A stretch of DNA of 64,000 bases from Chryseobacterium sp. FH2 (GTDB lineage: Bacteria > Bacteroidota > Bacteroidia > Flavobacteriales > Weeksellaceae). Below, piece after piece: positions 60,613 through 64,000 of the stretch. Below the pieces are notes generated by a model. That model was not told the origin of the DNA. It ran no database searches and saw only the letters and a program-made list of their open reading frames with translations. A program made the position numbers and the translations under genes. The stretch's first letter is position 1. Every line of letters begins with the position of its first letter. Location of the stretch: positions 1 through 64,000 of the forward strand of contig NZ_LFNE01000001.1 of assembly GCF_001045455.1 (NCBI RefSeq), read 5' to 3'.

Positions 60613-60837
60613 ATGAAAAACAAAAATTCAAAAAAACAGCCGTTTTTTGCTTCTTTCTTGGAAAAGCAGCTTAAAGATCCTGAGACAGTAAAAGGAGGTA
60701 TAGATGTTACTATTCCTGAAAGAGACGGTATTACTACAAGTAAAGTAAAAGATGTTGTTACGTTGCCGGAATATGACATGGCACAAACGCAAAAATATCC
60801 ATCAGACGGTGACGATGATGTGCAATATGTTGAATAA
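60613..60837 (+). CDS. Graspetide precursor A2 (paralogue of A1)
   Basis: 74 residues. MKNKNSKKQPFFASFLEKQ repeats the A1 leader almost exactly, KDPETVKGG follows, and the core TQKYPSDGDDDV starts at residue 59. Donors T59, K61 and S64; acidic positions D65, D67, D68 and D69, all Asp. Tail VQYVE. It is 26 nt after A1 and was probably made by tandem duplication with divergence of the spacer. A terminator-like hairpin follows. No other core repeat was found, so each precursor seems to give one product. Confidence 0.88.
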   Translation: MKNKNSKKQPFFASFLEKQLKDPETVKGGIDVTIPERDGITTSKVKDVVTLPEYDMAQTQKYPSDGDDDVQYVE

Positions 60838-60878
60838 ACTTTTTATATAGTTCAAAAACATATTCAAAAACTATATTA

Positions 60879-60908
60879 AAGGAGACTTAGCGTTAAGTTT
60901 CCTTTTTT
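60879..60908 (+). terminator. Hairpin between precursors and ligases
   Basis: AAGGAGACTTA pairs with TAAGTTTCCTT (one G-T pair) around GCGT, followed by TTTTTT. It sits 42 nt after the A2 stop and 17 nt before the first ligase. Likely a partial terminator that keeps precursor mRNA in excess. Confidence 0.7.
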
Positions 60909-60924
60909 AATAAACAGCCAACAA

Positions 60925-61881
60925 ATGATTCTTTGTATCACTCACTCACAAGATTTTTACAATATCGATATATTCTTTGATTACTTAACATCTAAAAACA
61001 TCCCTTATTTCAGATTGAATTCGGATCGATTAAACCATCTTCAAAAAATAACAATCACTGAAGATTCGTTTGAATTGACTGATGAATTGGGAAATACATT
61101 TCATTCTCAGGAAATAAAAGGTGTCTGGCATAGAAAAGCCTGGAGAATAACGGTTCCGGAAGAATTGGATAACAGCTTTGAAAAGATTTTTTTGAAAGAA
61201 TATAACGCTCTTCGATATAATCTTTTTACGGTTTTAGAAAATATTCCGTGGGTAAATCCCTATGAAAGAGAAATGAAAGTGGATGGCAATAAAATGTATC
61301 AGCTTAGAATCGCTCAGAAAAACGATTTGCTTATTCCAAAAACGATTTTTTCTAATGATGAAGGTAATATTACACGCTTTTTTTATGAACATTGTAACGG
61401 GAAAGCGATAGGGAAACTTCACGGAGTCATCACAAAATCAATGAATGGAGAAAATTTTTTGTCTACAACAATTATTGGAGAAAATAATTTGGAAAACATT
61501 TCAGATATTGCTTATTGCCCGATGATTTTCCAGCCTTATATTGACAAAGAATATGAATTGAGAATTATATATGTAGACGGTGAATTTTTTACCGGAAAAA
61601 TCAATAATAGCGAAAATGTTGATTGGAGAGTGGCTCAGGGAAATTATTTTTGGTCGGCCTATGATTTACCTGGAAATATTAAAGCCAATCTGACTTCTAT
61701 GATGAAAGAAATGGGAATTTACATCGGGGCAATTGATATGATAAAAGGAAAAGACGGAAACTATTATTTCCTGGAAGTAAATCCTCAGGGAGAATGGGGA
61801 ATGCTTCAAAAAGAACTGAATTTCCCGATTGCACAAAGAATTGCAGATAATCTTATAAAAAGAATTAATACCAATGAATAA
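60925..61881 (+). CDS. Graspetide ATP-grasp ligase, MdnB-like (omega-amide forming)
   Basis: 318 residues. Begins MILCITHSQDFYNIDIFFDYL with the N-terminal lobe, then VWHRKAWRITVPEELDNSFEK, a central ATP-grasp region (KAIGKLHGVITKSM), CPMIFQPYIDKEYELRIIYVDGEFF and the metal/ATP site FLEVNPQGEWGMLQKEL. The ending 'NPxGEWGML' and the ELRIIYVDGEFF stretch resemble MdnB, which forms the Lys omega-amide. It follows the precursors by 87 nt and overlaps the next ligase by 8 nt. Substrates are the A1 and A2 precursors. MdnB assignment is by recall and comparison with its neighbour. Confidence 0.85.
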   Translation: MILCITHSQDFYNIDIFFDYLTSKNIPYFRLNSDRLNHLQKITITEDSFELTDELGNTFHSQEIKGVWHRKAWRITVPEELDNSFEKIFLKEYNALRYNLFTVLENIPWVNPYEREMKVDGNKMYQLRIAQKNDLLIPKTIFSNDEGNITRFFYEHCNGKAIGKLHGVITKSMNGENFLSTTIIGENNLENISDIAYCPMIFQPYIDKEYELRIIYVDGEFFTGKINNSENVDWRVAQGNYFWSAYDLPGNIKANLTSMMKEMGIYIGAIDMIKGKDGNYYFLEVNPQGEWGMLQKELNFPIAQRIADNLIKRINTNE

Positions 61882-62878
61882 AATTTTAATAATAACTCAT
61901 ACAGGAGATAATTTTTCAATTGAAAAAGTAACAGAATATATCGGTAAAAACGGATGTGAAGTAGTTCGTTTTGATGTCGATTTATATCCCCTAAAAAATA
62001 AATTAACAACCTCTTTTCAGGATGGAGAGTGGGTAACCGTTTTGGAAACGCCTGATGCAAAATACAGACTAGATGATATTGCGGCAGTCTGGTACAGGAG
62101 AGCCTACAATATCGGCAATGGATTGAAAGAAGAAATGGATCCTAAGTTTTATGGCGCAGCGATGGGGGAAATCCGGAATACACTTTTTGGTTTTTTAGAA
62201 TCTATTGATGCTTATTCTCTAGGAAAGCCCAGCGTTTACAGAAGATTAGACAGCAAGGAAGAACAATTGAAAATTGCCGATAAAATTGGCTTAAAAATTC
62301 CCGAAACCTGCCTTACAAACAATCCTGAAGAAGCAAAGCAGTTTATTTTAAAACATAAAAATGTTGTCGCAAAAATGCAGACTGGCTTTGCAATCTACGA
62401 AGATGGCGTTGAAAGTGTTGTATTTACCAACGTTATTGACGACGAAAAATTAAAAGAATTAGATACGCTTTTATATTGCCCGATGCAGTTTCAAAGAATG
62501 ATTGAGAAAAAAAGAGAACTTCGCGTGACGATTGTAGGCCGTGATGTTTATGCTTTTGAAATTGATTCCCAACAGTTTGAAGATGCAAAAGTTGACTGGA
62601 GAAAAGACGGTGTAAATTTAATTGACAAATGGGTTCCAACTCAGCTTCCAAAAGATATTGAAGACAAAGTTTTGGAACTTTTAGATGTTTATCATGTTGA
62701 TTACGGGGCGCTTGATATTATCGTTTCTCCTGATGATGAATATTATTTCATCGAAATCAATGCTGCCGGTGAATTTTTCTGGCTGGATAATCTTACAGAC
62801 GGAAACCTTATCTCAAAAAGCATCGCAGATGTTTTGTGTGACAAAGCTCCGAGAAGGGATAATATGGTTTTAGTTTAA
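61874..62878 (+). CDS. Graspetide ATP-grasp ligase, MdnC-like (omega-ester forming)
   Basis: 334 residues, start overlapping the preceding ligase by 8 nt. MNKILIITHTGDNFSIEKV, VWYRRAYNIGNG, KVVAKMQTGFAI-like stretch (NVVAKMQTGFAIYEDG), CPMQFQRMIEKKRELRVTIVG, VDWRKDG, and the C-terminal site YFIEINAAGEFFWLDNL. The 'GEFFWL' motif is that of MdnC-type ligases (omega-esters between Thr/Ser and acidic side chains). The usual EINPxGEFFWL is EINAAGEFFWL here, with Ala in place of Pro. Both ligases are needed to make the tricyclic core in microviridins. No transporter or acetyltransferase gene is in the window. Confidence 0.85.
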   Translation: MNKILIITHTGDNFSIEKVTEYIGKNGCEVVRFDVDLYPLKNKLTTSFQDGEWVTVLETPDAKYRLDDIAAVWYRRAYNIGNGLKEEMDPKFYGAAMGEIRNTLFGFLESIDAYSLGKPSVYRRLDSKEEQLKIADKIGLKIPETCLTNNPEEAKQFILKHKNVVAKMQTGFAIYEDGVESVVFTNVIDDEKLKELDTLLYCPMQFQRMIEKKRELRVTIVGRDVYAFEIDSQQFEDAKVDWRKDGVNLIDKWVPTQLPKDIEDKVLELLDVYHVDYGALDIIVSPDDEYYFIEINAAGEFFWLDNLTDGNLISKSIADVLCDKAPRRDNMVLV

Positions 62879-62922
62879 AATTTGATTCCGTATACGTCTA
62901 CATTTATAGGATTTTTATATCA

Positions 62923-62945
62923 GAAACGGGCTTTAGCCCGTTTTC
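62923..62945 (+). terminator. Terminator of the graspetide ligase genes
   Basis: GAAACGGGC pairs with GCCCGTTTTC around TTTA, then a short T-run; about 45 nt after the stop of the MdnC-like gene. Confidence 0.65.
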
Positions 62946-63140
62946 AGTTTTATAAGTTAAAGATTTTAGCTAAAATAATATTTCCCTTAAGGAAAATTTT
63001 ACGACTTTTGTTAATAATTCACTCCAAAATCTCCTTTAAAAATCGCAAATTTGCAGATGCTGTTTTCAGGTAATATAATGAATTGCCGATTAGAAAATAT
63101 TGTCATAATTTAGTCAACAATCAAGCAGAAATATAATTTG

Positions 63141-64000
63141 ATGGTTTTTGTAACGGGTGCAACCGGAATTTTAGGCAGAGTAATCGTTTTAGAACTTTTA
63201 AAAAAAGGAAAAAAAGTACGGGCTGCCAAAAGACCAACGAGCAATTTAAACGAAGTAAGACATTCTTTTCAGTTTTATGTTGAAAATCCTGATGAGGTTT
63301 TCCATAAAATTGAATGGACAGATGTGGATTTTGATGATATCAATGGTCTGCAGGATGCTTTAAAAGATGTAAATGAAGTCTATCACTGTGCTGCAAAGGT
63401 AAGTTTTCATCCGAAAGATGAAAAAGAAATGTATCATACAAATATCAAAGGTACAGAGAATTTATTGTATGCCTGTGAAAGTTCTGGGGTTAAAAAATTT
63501 CTTCATGTAAGTTCTATTGCTGTCCTTGATAATTTTAATGAGAAAGGAGAATTAGACGAGGAATCTGATTTTAATCCTAAATTAGAACATTCTGCTTATG
63601 CCATTTCCAAGCATTTGTCTGAAATGGAAGCCTGGAGAGCATCTGCGGAAGGACTGAATGTTGTTATCATCAATCCCGGAATGATTATAGGAAGCGGAAA
63701 CTGGGGAAACAGCAGTGGGGATATTTTTCCCACTTTTGAAAAAAATAGTTTTACTTTTTCAGGCGGAGCCAGCTATGTTGATGCAAGAGATGTTGCAAAA
63801 ATCAGTATAGAGCTAATGGAAAAAAATATTTTCGGAGAACGATTTATTATCGTTTCTGAAAACCAAAAATATGCCGAGCTTGGAAAGCAAATCAGAAAAA
63901 AATCAGGATTAAAAGATGCTAAAATTCTTTCCGACTTTCAATTAAATATCGGGAGGTTGGCAAATACGCTTTTCGGGTGGTTAGTTCCATCTTTAAGGAT
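63141..64000 (+). CDS. NAD-dependent epimerase/dehydratase-like protein (cut by window edge)
   Basis: ATG at 63141 starts a frame open to the right edge (286 codons). N-terminal VFVTGATGILGRVIVLEL carries the GxxGxxG NAD motif, then HCAAKVSFHP, FLHVSSIAVL (Ser), and SAYAISKHLSE with the Y-x-x-x-K pair. An extended SDR (epimerase or 3-beta-hydroxysteroid dehydrogenase-like). Substrate unknown. It is unlikely to belong to the graspetide cluster because a terminator and about 200 nt separate them, but a link cannot be ruled out. Confidence 0.85.
   Translation, partial: MVFVTGATGILGRVIVLELLKKGKKVRAAKRPTSNLNEVRHSFQFYVENPDEVFHKIEWTDVDFDDINGLQDALKDVNEVYHCAAKVSFHPKDEKEMYHTNIKGTENLLYACESSGVKKFLHVSSIAVLDNFNEKGELDEESDFNPKLEHSAYAISKHLSEMEAWRASAEGLNVVIINPGMIIGSGNWGNSSGDIFPTFEKNSFTFSGGASYVDARDVAKISIELMEKNIFGERFIIVSENQKYAELGKQIRKKSGLKDAKILSDFQLNIGRLANTLFGWLVPSLR

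Overview
The window looks like chromosome from a Chryseobacterium-type member of the Bacteroidota (Flavobacteriales, Weeksellaceae). The evidence is the low G+C content, Bacteroidota-type promoters (TTG, about 20 nt, TAnnTTTG), poor Shine-Dalgarno sequences, exported proteins ending their signal peptide in '(Y/F)SQ' or 'SAQ' followed by VGINT-like repeats, a Bat (aerotolerance) operon, a small Hc1-like protein, and a microviridin/chryseoviridin-like graspetide cluster. No rRNA, CRISPR array, intact insertion sequence or prophage was seen.

Layout. 0-2 kb: a minus-strand run with a gene cut by the left edge, a LysM + PAAR-like (DUF4280-type) protein and an unknown protein; this is probably the edge of a type VI secretion accessory locus. 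2.4-10 kb: an accessory, gene-poor stretch with a TPR/LuxR membrane regulator, exported surface proteins (one with a DUF4347-like head and an IgGFc-binding-like middle), a truncated surface-protein remnant, and a short Hc1-like gene. 10.4-10.7 kb: two tRNA-Phe(GAA) genes, each with its own promoter and terminator. 10.8-29 kb: mostly housekeeping genes: OlsF-like double acyltransferase, aspartate kinase, fbp-menC, an alpha/beta hydrolase, glnS, an MFS transporter, a YpdA-like reductase, a glycosyltransferase, YfhO, rlmB and a DinB-like protein. 29.4-37.5 kb: the Bat operon (MoxR, GNAT, DUF58, a BatD-like short protein, BatA, BatB, BatC, BatD), whose products form an envelope-associated AAA+/VWA system. 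37.5-51.3 kb: MarC, an AraC-type regulator, isochorismate synthase, an ECF sigma factor fused to a membrane-anchored tail, hotdog thioesterases, an acyltransferase, a PadR/PspC pair, a cytochrome P450, and a cobalamin riboswitch in an unexpected place. 51.5-60.2 kb: a frameshifted YcxB-like gene, mutS2, ung, DUF456, MscS, pdxJ and an esterase. 60.3-62.9 kb: a graspetide (omega-ester/omega-amide peptide) cluster of two precursor genes followed by two ATP-grasp ligases. 63.1 kb to the right edge: a truncated NAD-dependent epimerase.

The strongest candidate for a new system is the graspetide cluster. The two tandem precursors share the PFFASFLEKQ leader helix and a KYPSDG core, but their acidic acceptor residues differ from the microviridin pattern. 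A terminator-like hairpin separates the precursors from the ligases. Other candidates are a 20-residue amphipathic peptide gene with its own promoter and terminator (44.4-44.6 kb), a 25-residue basic peptide ORF behind a sigma-54-like site (16.3-16.4 kb), and the cobalamin riboswitch whose downstream gene is an acyl-CoA thioesterase.

All functions come from reading the sequence and recalling families. No database search was run.
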